Positions 37,908-48,728 of a stretch of 64,000 nt of DNA are shown piece after piece. Positions within the stretch are counted from its first letter, which is position 1, and each line of letters opens with the position of its first letter. The stretch is from Bryobacteraceae bacterium (GTDB lineage: Bacteria; Acidobacteriota; Terriglobia; Bryobacterales; Bryobacteraceae). The stretch covers positions 124,001 through 188,000 of the forward strand of contig JARKOC010000542.1 of assembly GCA_029975915.1 (NCBI GenBank), written 5' to 3'. A program made the translations under genes and the position numbers. The notes under the pieces were generated by a model. It did no database searches and was not told the origin of the DNA. It saw nothing but the letters and a program-made list of their open reading frames with translations.

Positions 37908-38053
37908 AGAAGCTCATGTGGGCGCTACGATTCTTCCTCGGGCAACGGAGGCGGGCTAAGATCACAGAGCAACTGAACAGGGCACACGAGGATGAGCCAA
38001 GCCCGGCTGAGCGCCGGTTGATCAGGAAGTTCAAGTCGAAATTTCCAATCTAG
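37904..38053 (+). CDS. Short basic 49-residue ORF coupled to the broken hicB
   Basis: Starts with GTG at 37904, overlapping the final TGA of the broken hicB frame by 4 nt (GTGA). The product is very basic (KKLMWALRFFLGQRRRAK, then ITEQLNRAHEDEPSPAERRLI). The ITEQLNRAHEDE segment vaguely resembles antitoxin-type helices. It may be a leftover second gene of the same module. No firm identification. Confidence 0.35.
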   Translation: MKKLMWALRFFLGQRRRAKITEQLNRAHEDEPSPAERRLIRKFKSKFPI

Positions 38054-38146
38054 CCGCGCATCGAATGCACGAGCCGACAGCCGGCATCGATCCTACTTCA
38101 TCGGCTTCTCCACCACGTCGGGTGTCCCGGTCGCAAAGTCACCATC

Positions 38147-38365
38147 TCAGGCGGCCTGGATTTCGACTGACTCGGCCACGGAGGACGGTTCGGGGACGGG
38201 GAGCCCATCCTCGCGGAGCCCGTCTATGTGGAACTGGATAGCGTCCTTGATGTTCTGGCGAACCGCCTTCAGCGTCTTGCCCGTGGCGATGCAGCCGGGC
38301 AGGTCGGGTACGTAGGCAGAGTAGTTGCGCGGTCCTTGCTCGATGATGACGGCGTACCTCTTCAC
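38147..38365 (-). CDS. HicB-family antitoxin
   Basis: 72 residues from the GTG at 38365, with GGAGGAG 5 nt upstream. KRYAVIIEQGPRNYSAYVPD, LPGCIATGKTLKAVRQNIK and AIQFHIDGLREDGLPVPEP are the standard blocks of the single-domain HicB fold that neutralises the HicA RNase. The frame is intact. The partner toxin gene upstream is reduced to its 3' part (see 38362-38490), so this antitoxin looks orphaned. Confidence 0.85.
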   Translation of the reverse strand: MKRYAVIIEQGPRNYSAYVPDLPGCIATGKTLKAVRQNIKDAIQFHIDGLREDGLPVPEPSSVAESVEIQAA

Positions 38366-38490
38366 TTCTGCTCCTCCGGTCCGGCGTGAAGAATAGCGAT
38401 TCTGAGCGACTGTCGGGCGATTTCGTCCGCCGGATGCCACGCGACTGTTACTTCCCCGTGTGGGAGCAAGCTTCTTGATCGGCCGCGCTG
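38362..38490 (-). pseudogene. 3' remnant of a HicA-type toxin gene
   Basis: In the frame ending at TGA 38362-38364 the translation includes PHGEVTVAWHPADEIARQ, then SLRIAILHAGPEEQK. This matches the end of HicA proteins (typically VTVPxHPxxxxxxGTLRxILxxAG). Its stop overlaps the hicB GTG by 4 nt, as in true hicAB operons. A TAG closes the frame 10 codons upstream of the conserved part, and the N-terminal half is missing. Recognition is by eye on a short stretch. Confidence 0.5.
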
Positions 38491-38505
38491 CTAAATAGTG
38501 CCCCC

Positions 38506-39567
38506 TTACTTCGACCCCTTCGCGGCGACTGCCTTGGCCGGGTCGGGCGGCGCGACCGGGGCCGCGGTCACCTGCGGCGCCATGCCGAGAGCCTGGCGGA
38601 CCTGCGTGTCGAGTTTGGCCATCGTCTCCGGATGATCGCGCAGGAACGTCTTGGCGTTCTCGCGCCCCTGGCCGATCCGTTCGCCCGCGTAGCTGTACCA
38701 CGATCCGCTCTTTTCGACGATGTTATGCTCCACGCCCACGTCGATCAGGTCCCCGACCAGCGAGATCCCCTCGCCGTACATGATGTCGAACTCGGCCTCG
38801 CGGAACGGCGGCGCGAGCTTGTTCTTCACCACCTTCACCTTCGTCCGGTTGCCCACCACGTTCTCGCCGTCCTTGATGGCCGCGATGCGCCGGATATCGA
38901 CCCTCACCGACGAATAGAACTTCAACGCCCTGCCGCCGGTGGTCGTCTCCGGGTTGCCGAACATGACGCCGATCTTTTCGCGGATCTGGTTGATGAAGAT
39001 CAGGCAGGTGTTCGACTTCGACACTACGCCAGTCAGTTTGCGCATGGCCTGAGACATTAATCGTGCATGGACGCCCACGAAGCTGTCGCCCATCTCGCCT
39101 TCGAGTTCGGCCTTGGGCACCAGCGCCGCGACCGAGTCAACCACCAGCACGTCGATGGCGTTCGACGCGATCAGCGCGGCGGTGATCTCCAGGGCCTGTT
39201 CGGCATAGTCGGGCTGCGAAACCAGCAGGTTGTCCACGTCAACGCCCAGTTTGCGGGCATAGGTGGGGTCGAGCGCATGTTCCACGTCCACGAACGCCGC
39301 CATGCCGCCGGATTTTTGGGCGCTAGCGACCACCTGCAAGGCGATGGTCGTCTTGCCCGAGGATTCAGGGCCGAAGACCTCGACGACTCGCCCGCGGGGG
39401 AATCCGCCGCAGCCGAGAGCGTGGTCGAGCGAGACAGACCCGGTGGGAATCGCGTTCACGGAGATGACTTCCTGCGCACCAAGGCGCATGATGGAGCCCT
39501 TGCCGTAGGCCTTTTCGAGTTGGCCGAGCGCGGCGGCGAGCGAGCGTTGCTTTTCTTTGTCGTCCAT
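38506..39567 (-). CDS. recA: RecA recombinase
   Basis: 353 residues from the ATG at 39567, with AGGAG 6 nt upstream. Walker A is GPESSGKTT, Walker B is [12 protein letters not shown], and the DNA-binding L1/L2 stretches ([31 protein letters not shown]) are intact. The C-terminal tail is Ala/Pro-rich. It carries out homologous recombination and SOS induction. No LexA box was identified in the 160 nt before it. Confidence 0.97.
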   Translation of the reverse strand: MDDKEKQRSLAAALGQLEKAYGKGSIMRLGAQEVISVNAIPTGSVSLDHALGCGGFPRGRVVEVFGPESSGKTTIALQVVASAQKSGGMAAFVDVEHALDPTYARKLGVDVDNLLVSQPDYAEQALEITAALIASNAIDVLVVDSVAALVPKAELEGEMGDSFVGVHARLMSQAMRKLTGVVSKSNTCLIFINQIREKIGVMFGNPETTTGGRALKFYSSVRVDIRRIAAIKDGENVVGNRTKVKVVKNKLAPPFREAEFDIMYGEGISLVGDLIDVGVEHNIVEKSGSWYSYAGERIGQGRENAKTFLRDHPETMAKLDTQVRQALGMAPQVTAAPVAPPDPAKAVAAKGSK

Positions 39568-39727
39568 GGTGGCTCCTGTTGGTGGCACGTGAAAGAATTT
39601 ATACTACCACAGGTCTACGCCCGCGGCTAGTGCCTTCTTGGACATAGTAGCGCCTGCGCGAGGAGATTCTCTCGGAGCCTGCGGAAAATGCGGGAAGCCC
39701 GCCCGGCTTGAGACAATAGAGGCAGGG

Positions 39728-40972
39728 ATGCATGAGCACACGGTTGTCATTGTGGGCGCTGGATTTGCCGGTTTGGCCGCCGCCAAGGGACTTGGCGGAG
39801 CCAGGTGCCGGGTGGTGGTGATTGACCGCCAGAATCACCACGTCTTCCAACCCCTTCTTTATCAGGTGGCTACGGGCGGTCTGTCGGCGGCAGACATCTG
39901 CGCGCCCATACGATCGTTGCTATCACCATTCCCGAACATCGAAGTTCGTTTGGGCGAGGTGACGAGGATCGACGCGGCCAAGCGGACAGTGATCTGCGGA
40001 GCGGATGAGCTCGCCTACGACACGCTAGTTCTGGCCACCGGCATGACGACGCAGTACTTCGGACATGACGAATGGGAGGCAAGCGCTCCCGGACTGAAAT
40101 CGATCGCCGACGCCACCGAGATGCGGAAGCGGATCCTGATGGCATTCGAGATGGCGGAGAACGAAGCGGACCCGCAGGTGCGGCGCGAGTGGCTGACGTT
40201 TGTAGTCGTTGGTGGTGGGCCGACGGGCGTCGAGTTGGCAGGTTCGCTGGCCGAGATCTCGCGCGACACATTAAAGGGCGATTTCCGGCGGATCCGGCCA
40301 GAGGAGTCGCAGATTCTGTTGCTCGACTTCGCACCCCGGCTGCTGACTTCGTTTGATGAGGGCCTGTCGGATTATGCGCTGCGCCGGTTGATCCGAATGG
40401 GCGTGCGGTCGCTGGTGAGCCACCGGGTCTTGTCGATCGACGATCGGGGTGTGACGGCGGAATCGAACGGGTCAACACGGCACATTCCGGCCAGGACGGT
40501 CCTGTGGGCCGCTGGCGTTACAGGGTCGCCGCTCGCCCGGCAGTTGGGCGTAGAACTGGACCGGCAGGGGAGGATTCCAGTGGGCGGCGACTTGACTGTG
40601 ACTGGTCATCCAGAGATCTTCGTCCTCGGCGATCTGGCGCATTTTGAACAGGATGGCAAGGCGTTGCCGGGTGTGGCGCAGCCGGCCCTGCAAGCCGGGC
40701 GGTACGCGGCCAAGGTCATCCGGGCTCGGGTGGAGGGAAGGAAAGCGCCTGGACCGTTCCGGTATGTGGACTTGGGCAGCATGGCGACGATCGGGCGTCA
40801 TGCGGCAGTGGCCGATCTGTTTGGGGTAAGGTTGCGGGGGTATCCGGCCTGGCTCGTCTGGCTATTCATCCACCTGATGCACCTTGTCGACTTCCAAAAC
40901 CGGGTTGTTGTCTTTATCCGGTGGGCGGTCAGCTACCTGACATTTCACCGTGGGGCGAGGCTGATCAGTTGA
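39728..40972 (+). CDS. Type II NADH dehydrogenase (NDH-2)
   Basis: 414 residues from the ATG at 39728. The FAD-binding GAGFAG is at residues 10-15, the NAD(H)-binding VVVGGGPTGVELAGSLAE lies near residue 160, and FVLGDLAHFEQDG gives the second FAD motif. The amphipathic C-terminus (WLVWLFIHLMHLVDFQNRVV) anchors it to the inner face of the membrane. It passes electrons from NADH to quinone without proton pumping. Divergent from recA. Confidence 0.92.
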   Translation: MHEHTVVIVGAGFAGLAAAKGLGGARCRVVVIDRQNHHVFQPLLYQVATGGLSAADICAPIRSLLSPFPNIEVRLGEVTRIDAAKRTVICGADELAYDTLVLATGMTTQYFGHDEWEASAPGLKSIADATEMRKRILMAFEMAENEADPQVRREWLTFVVVGGGPTGVELAGSLAEISRDTLKGDFRRIRPEESQILLLDFAPRLLTSFDEGLSDYALRRLIRMGVRSLVSHRVLSIDDRGVTAESNGSTRHIPARTVLWAAGVTGSPLARQLGVELDRQGRIPVGGDLTVTGHPEIFVLGDLAHFEQDGKALPGVAQPALQAGRYAAKVIRARVEGRKAPGPFRYVDLGSMATIGRHAAVADLFGVRLRGYPAWLVWLFIHLMHLVDFQNRVVVFIRWAVSYLTFHRGARLIS

Positions 40973-40989
40973 GCAGGGCGGACAGTGAA

Positions 40990-41024
40990 AGGCCCGCCGA
41001 GCCTGGTTCAGCTCGCGCGGGCCT
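40990..41024. terminator. Hairpin between ndh and fdxA
   Basis: AGGCCCGC-CGAGC pairs with GCTCG-C-GCGGGCCT around an 8-nt loop (about 12 bp). It stands between two convergent genes and could end either transcript. No clear U-run. Confidence 0.6.
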
Positions 41025-41060
41025 CATCGCTCCTCTCCTGTTCAGAGAGACTGTAAAGAC

Positions 41061-41321
41061 TTACTTCTTATAGTAATCGGCGTTCTTCTGAGCGAAGTCC
41101 GACCACTTCTCCGGCAGATCGTCCAGCGCGAAAATCGCGGAAACGGGGCAGACAGGGACGCAGGCGCCGCAGTCGATGCATTCAACCGGGTCGATGTAGA
41201 GTAATTCGGCCGTCTCGTAGCCCGGTTCGTCCTTCTTCGGGTGGATGCAGTCGACCGGGCAGGCATCCACACAGGCAGTGTCTTTGGTTCCAATGCAAGG
41301 TTCAGCAATGACGTAAGCCAT
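41061..41321 (-). CDS. fdxA: 7Fe-type ferredoxin
   Basis: 86 residues. CIGTKDTACVDACPVDC and CIDCGACVPVCP supply the cysteines for one 3Fe-4S and one 4Fe-4S cluster, in the arrangement of FdxA-type ferredoxins. Soluble electron carrier. The HPKKDEPGYETAELLYIDP spacer between clusters is normal. It is transcribed away from galU. Confidence 0.93.
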   Translation of the reverse strand: MAYVIAEPCIGTKDTACVDACPVDCIHPKKDEPGYETAELLYIDPVECIDCGACVPVCPVSAIFALDDLPEKWSDFAQKNADYYKK

Positions 41322-41584
41322 GTAATCCCCTCTTCTCTAGTCCTCTAATGGTGTAGGCACGGATCCCAGTAGATCGTTCACTGAGGATAACATGAGGCGC
41401 GAAGAGCAACAATGGCATCTGAGCCGAGTGGTCACGTGTGGGAGGCGAACGGTCGTATTCGGCAATTGTCCGGCTACCCGATGCGACGATCAAAGAAGAT
41501 CAAACTCGATGGTGGCTCCAATACGGCAAGCTGGATCACAGGCCTGGATGGTCAAGCAGGCCATTGGCCTACAATGGGGGTGTG

Positions 41585-42469
41585 ATGACTCAAAAGGTGC
41601 GCAAAGCGGTCTTTCCCGCCGCTGGACTCGGAACCCGGTTCCTGCCGGCCACCAAGGCGATGCCGAAGGAGATGCTGCCTTTGGTCGATAAGCCGTTGAT
41701 TCAATACGGCGTTGAGGAAGCGTTGCACTCGGGGATGCCGAACATCATCATCGTCACCGGACGCGGCAAGTCGGCAATCGAGGACCACTTCGACGTTTCT
41801 TTTGAGCTTGAACAACTTCTTGAGAGGAGCAAGAAGAAGGACCTTTTGAATGTCGTCAGGTCGGTGTCGGACATGATCGATGTGGCCTACATCCGGCAAA
41901 AAGAGGCGATGGGATTGGGCCACGCGGTCCTCCGTGCCAAGGACCTGGTGGCAAACGAACCGTTCGCCGTGGTGCTATCTGATGACGTGATCGACGCCGA
42001 AGTGCCGTGTCTGCGTCAATTGCTGGACATCCACGATTTTTACGGGTCTTCGGTGCTGGCGCTCATGGAAGTACCGAAAGAAGCGATCTCGGCTTATGGC
42101 GTGGTGGATGCCGAGCCAGTGACACACCAGGGTGGCTCCGGACGGCTTTACCGGATCAGGAACATGGTGGAAAAGCCAAGGCCGGAAGACGCTCCGTCGA
42201 ATCTTGCAATCATTGGCCGGTATATCCTGACGCCCGAGATCTTCAAGTCGATTGAATCGATTGAGCCGGGCCGGGGCGGCGAGATTCAGTTGACTGATGC
42301 GCTCAAGCACTTGCTGCTGTCGCGGCCGGTTTACGGTTACAAATTCGAGGGAAAGCGATACGACGCGGGAGACAAACTCGGTTTCCTGATGGCCACGGTA
42401 GAGTTTGCGCTGCACCGCCGCGATTTGGGCGAAGATTTCCGCAATTACCTAAAAAGCGTTTCTTTGTAA
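41585..42469 (+). CDS. galU: UTP-glucose-1-phosphate uridylyltransferase
   Basis: 294 residues from the ATG at 41585 with GGGGGTG upstream. Nucleotidyltransferase signature GLGTRFLPATKAMPKEMLP, the uridine-binding block VLSDDVIDAEVP, and the GalU-specific RNMVEKPRPEDAPSNLAIIG and GYKFEGKRYDAGDKLGF. It makes UDP-glucose for cell-surface glycans. It is followed by a good convergent terminator (42469-42502). Confidence 0.95.
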   Translation: MTQKVRKAVFPAAGLGTRFLPATKAMPKEMLPLVDKPLIQYGVEEALHSGMPNIIIVTGRGKSAIEDHFDVSFELEQLLERSKKKDLLNVVRSVSDMIDVAYIRQKEAMGLGHAVLRAKDLVANEPFAVVLSDDVIDAEVPCLRQLLDIHDFYGSSVLALMEVPKEAISAYGVVDAEPVTHQGGSGRLYRIRNMVEKPRPEDAPSNLAIIGRYILTPEIFKSIESIEPGRGGEIQLTDALKHLLLSRPVYGYKFEGKRYDAGDKLGFLMATVEFALHRRDLGEDFRNYLKSVSL

Positions 42470-42502
42470 GGGCTTGGGTCCGACCAAACGAACTCAAGCC
42501 CT
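42469..42502. terminator. Terminator hairpin between galU and the DinB gene
   Basis: AGGGCTTGGGT pairs with ACTCAAGCCCT over 11 bp (one G-U) around a 12-nt loop, between two convergent genes. No U-run on either side. Confidence 0.6.
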
Positions 42503-42531
42503 ACTGAGAAGGGCCGTAGCTAGCCTTCTAT

Positions 42532-43008
42532 CTACATATCTCCATAGGGCATTGGGGGAATCTTGCCCAGGAGACGGGTATAAACGGTAAGAGCACCGCG
42601 GTGGTGTGCGGTGTGGTCCACCAGTCCTCCGATGATGACAAACCTGGGCACTTCGCCAAAGATTGGATTCGGCGGCAGGTGGGCGGCCCATTCCTCGGCG
42701 GACTTCGATTCGGCCGCGCCGATGGCCTTGGCGAAGGCTTCGTCGAGCATCTTGCGGGCTGCGGCCAGAGAAGTGATGGCCATGGTCTCCTGGGCGGCCT
42801 TCTCGAAGTCCATGTCGAAGCCCTCGGGGCGGAAAGCGCCCTCGAAGAACCAGTCGATTGTCTGGGCAGTGTGGGCGACCTGCTGCGCCACGGTGAAGGC
42901 TTCAGGGAAGGCTTTGAAGTTGGAATCCTCCTCGGCCAACGGGCGCGTGGACCGGTCAAAGAACTCCTTGGTTGATTTCAGTTGTTCGGCAATTGCCATC
43001 GGATGCAT
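42532..43008 (-). CDS. DinB-family protein
   Basis: 158 residues from the ATG at 43008, with GGAGG 9 nt before it. Four-helix-bundle DinB/YfiT fold with three likely metal ligands: His in QQVAHTAQTIDWFF and two His in DHTAHHRGALTVY. Members act as thiol-dependent transferases or remain uncharacterised. Divergent from the isomerase gene at 43170. Confidence 0.87.
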   Translation of the reverse strand: MHPMAIAEQLKSTKEFFDRSTRPLAEEDSNFKAFPEAFTVAQQVAHTAQTIDWFFEGAFRPEGFDMDFEKAAQETMAITSLAAARKMLDEAFAKAIGAAESKSAEEWAAHLPPNPIFGEVPRFVIIGGLVDHTAHHRGALTVYTRLLGKIPPMPYGDM

Positions 43009-43169
43009 GTCTGTTGTCCTCCACGTTGCATTCGGGCCGGATGTCAGGGAACGGCCCGTCTCCACATTCAACCACAGATTTGGGGTGAACAGTGTAAATC
43101 TTTTCACATCATCTTGATTTTCGCGCCGCTGACTCCTCAGGCACCTGGTAGCCCATGGATAATAGGTGC

Positions 43170-44198
43170 ATGTTGAGACGCGACTTCATTGCGGCGATTC
43201 CCGCCGGACTCGCTGCCTCCTCCCACGCCGAGACGGCGCCGCCACGGATCGGAGTGGACCTCTTCAGTTTGCGCAGCCAGGGATGGAGCGCCTTCGAGCA
43301 CCTCGACTACTGCGCCAAGCACGGCGCCAAGGTGGTTCACTTTTCGGAGATCCGATTTCTCGGTTCGCTCGAAGACGATCACGTGAAAAAGGTTGCGGCT
43401 CATGCGCGCTCGCTTGGCATCGAGATTGAGATCGGGATGAGATCGATCTGCCCGACCTCGACGGCGTTTGATCCGAAGCAGGGGACGGCCGAGGAGCAAC
43501 TGGCGCGGCTGATCAGGGCCGGGCAACTGGCCGGTTCGAAGGTGGTCAGGGCTTTCCTGGGGACGATGGCGGACCGCAAGACGCCAGGCGGTATCGAAGC
43601 GCGGATCGAGGATGCGGTGAAGGTGCTCAGGGCGTCGAAGCCGCGCGCCCAGGACGCAGGCGTGAAGATCGCCATCGAAAACCACGCCGGCGACATGCAG
43701 GGGCGTGAGCTAAAGACCCTGGTGGAGGCGGCCGGGGCCGATACCGTCGGCGTCTGTTATGACACCGGCAACCCACTGTGGACAATCGAGGATCCGCTAC
43801 TGACCCTCGAAACGCTGGCGCCTTACGTCCTGACGGCGCACATCCGCGACTCGTATCTGTGGGCGACCGAGCAAGGGGCGATGGTCCGCTGGACGCGCAT
43901 GGGCGAGGGCAACATCGGGATGGAGCATCTGCTGCGGCGGTTTGTCGAGCTTTGTCCTGGCAAGACGATGTCGCTGGAGGTGATTGTCACCGGTCCACGC
44001 CCGTTCAACTGGAAGCAGCCCGACTTCTGGAAAGGCTACGAGAACGTGCCGGCCTGGTCGTTTGCGAGGTTCGCGGCGCTGGCTGCGGCGGGCAGGCCGC
44101 AGGAGTATGCGCCCGTGCCGAAAGAACAGGCGCAGGCGCGGGAACGCGAGGACTTCGAGGCTTCCAATGTGTGGATGCGGAAGTTCTTCGGCGTGTAG
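43170..44198 (+). CDS. Exported sugar isomerase/epimerase-like TIM-barrel protein
   Basis: 342 residues from the ATG at 43170 (MLRRDFIAAIPAGLAASSHA, a Tat/Sec-type signal); an ATG at 43155 in frame gives five more residues. TIM barrel of the AP endonuclease 2/xylose isomerase family, with IAIENHAGDMQG, VGVCYDTGNPLWTIEDP and TAHIRDSYL supplying the metal ligands. Substrate unknown. The following thioredoxin-like gene starts 47 nt after its stop, so they may be cotranscribed. Confidence 0.85.
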   Translation: MLRRDFIAAIPAGLAASSHAETAPPRIGVDLFSLRSQGWSAFEHLDYCAKHGAKVVHFSEIRFLGSLEDDHVKKVAAHARSLGIEIEIGMRSICPTSTAFDPKQGTAEEQLARLIRAGQLAGSKVVRAFLGTMADRKTPGGIEARIEDAVKVLRASKPRAQDAGVKIAIENHAGDMQGRELKTLVEAAGADTVGVCYDTGNPLWTIEDPLLTLETLAPYVLTAHIRDSYLWATEQGAMVRWTRMGEGNIGMEHLLRRFVELCPGKTMSLEVIVTGPRPFNWKQPDFWKGYENVPAWSFARFAALAAAGRPQEYAPVPKEQAQAREREDFEASNVWMRKFFGV

Positions 44199-44245
44199 GG
44201 GCTGAGTCGAGCCGGGCGGCGGGTGAATCTAGAAAGAGGCACACC

Positions 44246-45154
44246 ATGCGTTGGCTTCTTGTTCTCGCCATGATCATCACGTTCAAGCCCTCGGCGTCCG
44301 CCCAGAGGCCCCAAATTGTCAGGACCGTCCGCTCGGCGATTGCCACGGGCGATTTCAACAAAGCCCAGTCGGCGCTGGACGCCCACCAGCCCAAAGACTC
44401 CGGCTACCTGGAAGCGCTCTCCTGGATGGCCCGAGGCCACCTTGGGGCAAAGCGGCTGGATGAGGCCGAGTCCTATGCGTCCCGCACACGCACCGAGGCT
44501 CTTGCAATGCTGAAGACGAGGGCGCTCGACGACGATACGTCATTGCCGCTGGCATTGGGGGCATCGATTGAAGTTCAGGCACAGGTACTGGACGCGCGCG
44601 GGCAGCGCATCGAGGCCGTCGCGTTCCTGCAGGACGAACTCAAGCGCTGGCAGTCCACCTCCATCCGGACGCGCATCCAAAAGAACCTGCATCTGATCTC
44701 GTTGGTTGGCAAGCCGGCACCGGCGCTGGATGTGAAGGAGTATATTGGCGCGGAGCCGCCCGCGCTGGCATCACTCAAGGGCCGCAAGACACTGCTGTTT
44801 TTCTGGGCGCACTGGTGCGGCGACTGTAAAGCCCAGGCGCCGATCCTGGCGAGAATCCGCAAGGAGATACCGGAGTCCAGGCTTGCCATCATTGCTCCGA
44901 CGCAGCCCTACGGTTATGTCGAAGGCGGCAACGAAGCACCGCGCGCCGAGGAGATCAGCTATATCAAAGGCGTGTTCGAGAAATACTATTCGCGGATCGA
45001 TGGTGTCACCGTGCCGGTGTCAGAAGAGAACTTCAAGGCTTGGGGGTCGAGCACGACGCCAACGATGGTGCTGATCGACGAGGGTGGGGTGGTCCGGCTG
45101 TATCATCCGGGGAAGATGACACACGAAGAACTGATTGCTGCGCTGCGTGATTAG
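44246..45154 (+). CDS. Exported thioredoxin-like (TlpA-type) protein with a helical N-terminal domain
   Basis: 302 residues with AAGAGG upstream. Signal peptide at residues 1-20. The first half is helical, TPR-like (AIATGDFNKAQSALDAHQP, LSWMARGHLGAKRLDEAESY). The second half is a thioredoxin fold with the redox pair Cys191-Gly-Asp-Cys194 (FFWAHWCGDCKAQAP) and the cis-Pro in SSTTPTMVLID. It may reduce or shuttle disulfides in the periplasm. Confidence 0.87.
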   Translation: MRWLLVLAMIITFKPSASAQRPQIVRTVRSAIATGDFNKAQSALDAHQPKDSGYLEALSWMARGHLGAKRLDEAESYASRTRTEALAMLKTRALDDDTSLPLALGASIEVQAQVLDARGQRIEAVAFLQDELKRWQSTSIRTRIQKNLHLISLVGKPAPALDVKEYIGAEPPALASLKGRKTLLFFWAHWCGDCKAQAPILARIRKEIPESRLAIIAPTQPYGYVEGGNEAPRAEEISYIKGVFEKYYSRIDGVTVPVSEENFKAWGSSTTPTMVLIDEGGVVRLYHPGKMTHEELIAALRD

Positions 45155-45269
45155 TCAGCGACGCCTGGTCCAGGGTGTTGCGCGTCAGGATTCTCGACGT
45201 TCCGCTTTGCCGTCTGAACATCCGGGCGGACATGATTGAACACAGCCTGGCCTGAGCACTGATTGCGAT

Positions 45270-45437
45270 CACCCGCTGAACTGCGCATCTGGGCGAGCCT
45301 CTCCCTCTGGGACTCACTCTCGCTTTATAGGGCCAACCGGCTCCGCAGCGACCCGGCCCCGGACCCGGCGTAGAAGTGCGGGAGTACGCGACGGACTATT
45401 CGCTGATGGTCCCTACCAGCCCCACATGACCTGCGCC
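45270..45437 (+). pseudogene. Decayed 5' fragment of an amidohydrolase gene (left copy of a direct repeat)
   Basis: This stretch aligns, without large gaps, to the promoter and first 45 codons of the amidohydrolase gene at 48569-48728. In the matching frame it reads LGLTLAL, then a TAG, then GQPAPQRPGPGPGVEVREYA, and after DYSLMVPTSPT a TGA. The live gene reads LGLTLSLYGQPAPQRPDPGP. About four-fifths of the 80 best-aligned bases agree by hand count. The ATG is changed to CTG. It sits 16 nt from the end of the dynamin-like gene. Confidence 0.8.
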
Positions 45438-45452
45438 GAGAACTCCCCCCAA

Positions 45453-48417
<2,965 letters not shown>

Positions 48418-48441
48418 TCAGTTGCCAACGACGAGGCCAAC

Positions 48442-48470
48442 AAAAAAGCCCCTACCGCTTCGGTAGGAGC
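48442..48470 (-). terminator. Intrinsic terminator forming the riboswitch expression platform
   Basis: On the minus strand GCTCCTACCG-AAG-CGGTAGGGGC forms a 10-bp hairpin (one G-U) followed by TTTTTT. The 5' half of its stem is the same AGCTCCTACC that the aptamer uses for its pseudoknot. Fluoride binding would therefore hold that strand in the aptamer and let polymerase read through, an ON switch. Confidence 0.9.
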
Positions 48471-48520
48471 TATCATTCCCGAGCACTCGGGACGGTTCCG
48501 GGTGAGGCCCCATCACCACG
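48463..48520 (-). ncRNA. Fluoride riboswitch aptamer (crcB motif)
   Basis: On the minus strand the RNA begins GGUGAUGGGGCCUCACC, then AACCG, then a CCCGAG/CUCGGG hairpin and ends UGAUAGCUCCUAC. These are the conserved blocks of the fluoride (crcB) aptamer in the right order. The first stem is GGUGA/UCACC. GGGGC in its loop can pair with GCUCC near the 3' end to make the characteristic pseudoknot. The aptamer starts about 7-10 nt after the predicted transcription start. Fluoride riboswitches are known upstream of crcB, eriC-F and some enolase genes. Confidence 0.92.
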
Positions 48521-48533
48521 CCTGGACACCTTC

Positions 48534-48562
48534 ACTATAGAACTCGGCACAAACCGGAGCAA
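48534..48562 (-). promoter_or_regulatory. Sigma-70 promoter of the fluoride operon
   Basis: On the minus strand the -35 box TTGCTC (48562-48557) is separated by exactly 17 nt from the -10 box TATAGT (48539-48534). Transcription would start near 48527, just before the aptamer. The -35 box lies about 7 nt from the edge of the amidohydrolase direct repeat. Confidence 0.8.
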
Positions 48563-48568
48563 GCTACC

Positions 48569-48728
48569 GCACCCGCTATACTGTCCTCATATGCGAGGGC
48601 TTCTCCTTCTGGGACTCACTCTTTCTCTATATGGCCAACCGGCGCCGCAGCGGCCCGACCCTGGCCCTGGTATGGACGTGCGGGAATACTCGCCAAAATC
48701 GTCGCTCGTCGTCCCGGCGCACCCCAAG
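48569..48728 (+). repeat. Direct repeat, right copy (promoter and 5' end of the amidohydrolase gene)
   Basis: Intact counterpart of the decayed fragment at 45270-45437, in the same orientation. Shared landmarks are ACCCGCT, GGGACTCACTCT, GGCCAACCGG, CCGCAGCG and GTGCGGGA. The two copies bracket the dynamin-enolase operon, about 3.1 kb. Confidence 0.75.
48577..48582 (+). promoter_or_regulatory. -10 box for a probably leaderless amidohydrolase mRNA
   Basis: TATACT at 48577-48582 ends 9 nt before the ATG at 48591, so transcription would begin at or within a base or two of the start codon. No Shine-Dalgarno sequence is available in that space, which also suggests leaderless translation. No good -35 box is seen. 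Confidence 0.5.

Noticed and set aside
39568..39727. LexA box upstream of recA
   Set aside because: No convincing inverted SOS-box sequence could be identified in the divergent recA-ndh region.
41322..41584. Extra gene between fdxA and galU
   Set aside because: Frames there run into galU without a start or domain; the ATG at 41585 with its own ribosome site explains the region.
42982..43176. Small ORF between the DinB gene and the isomerase
   Set aside because: It overlaps the divergent promoter region and shows no conserved sequence.
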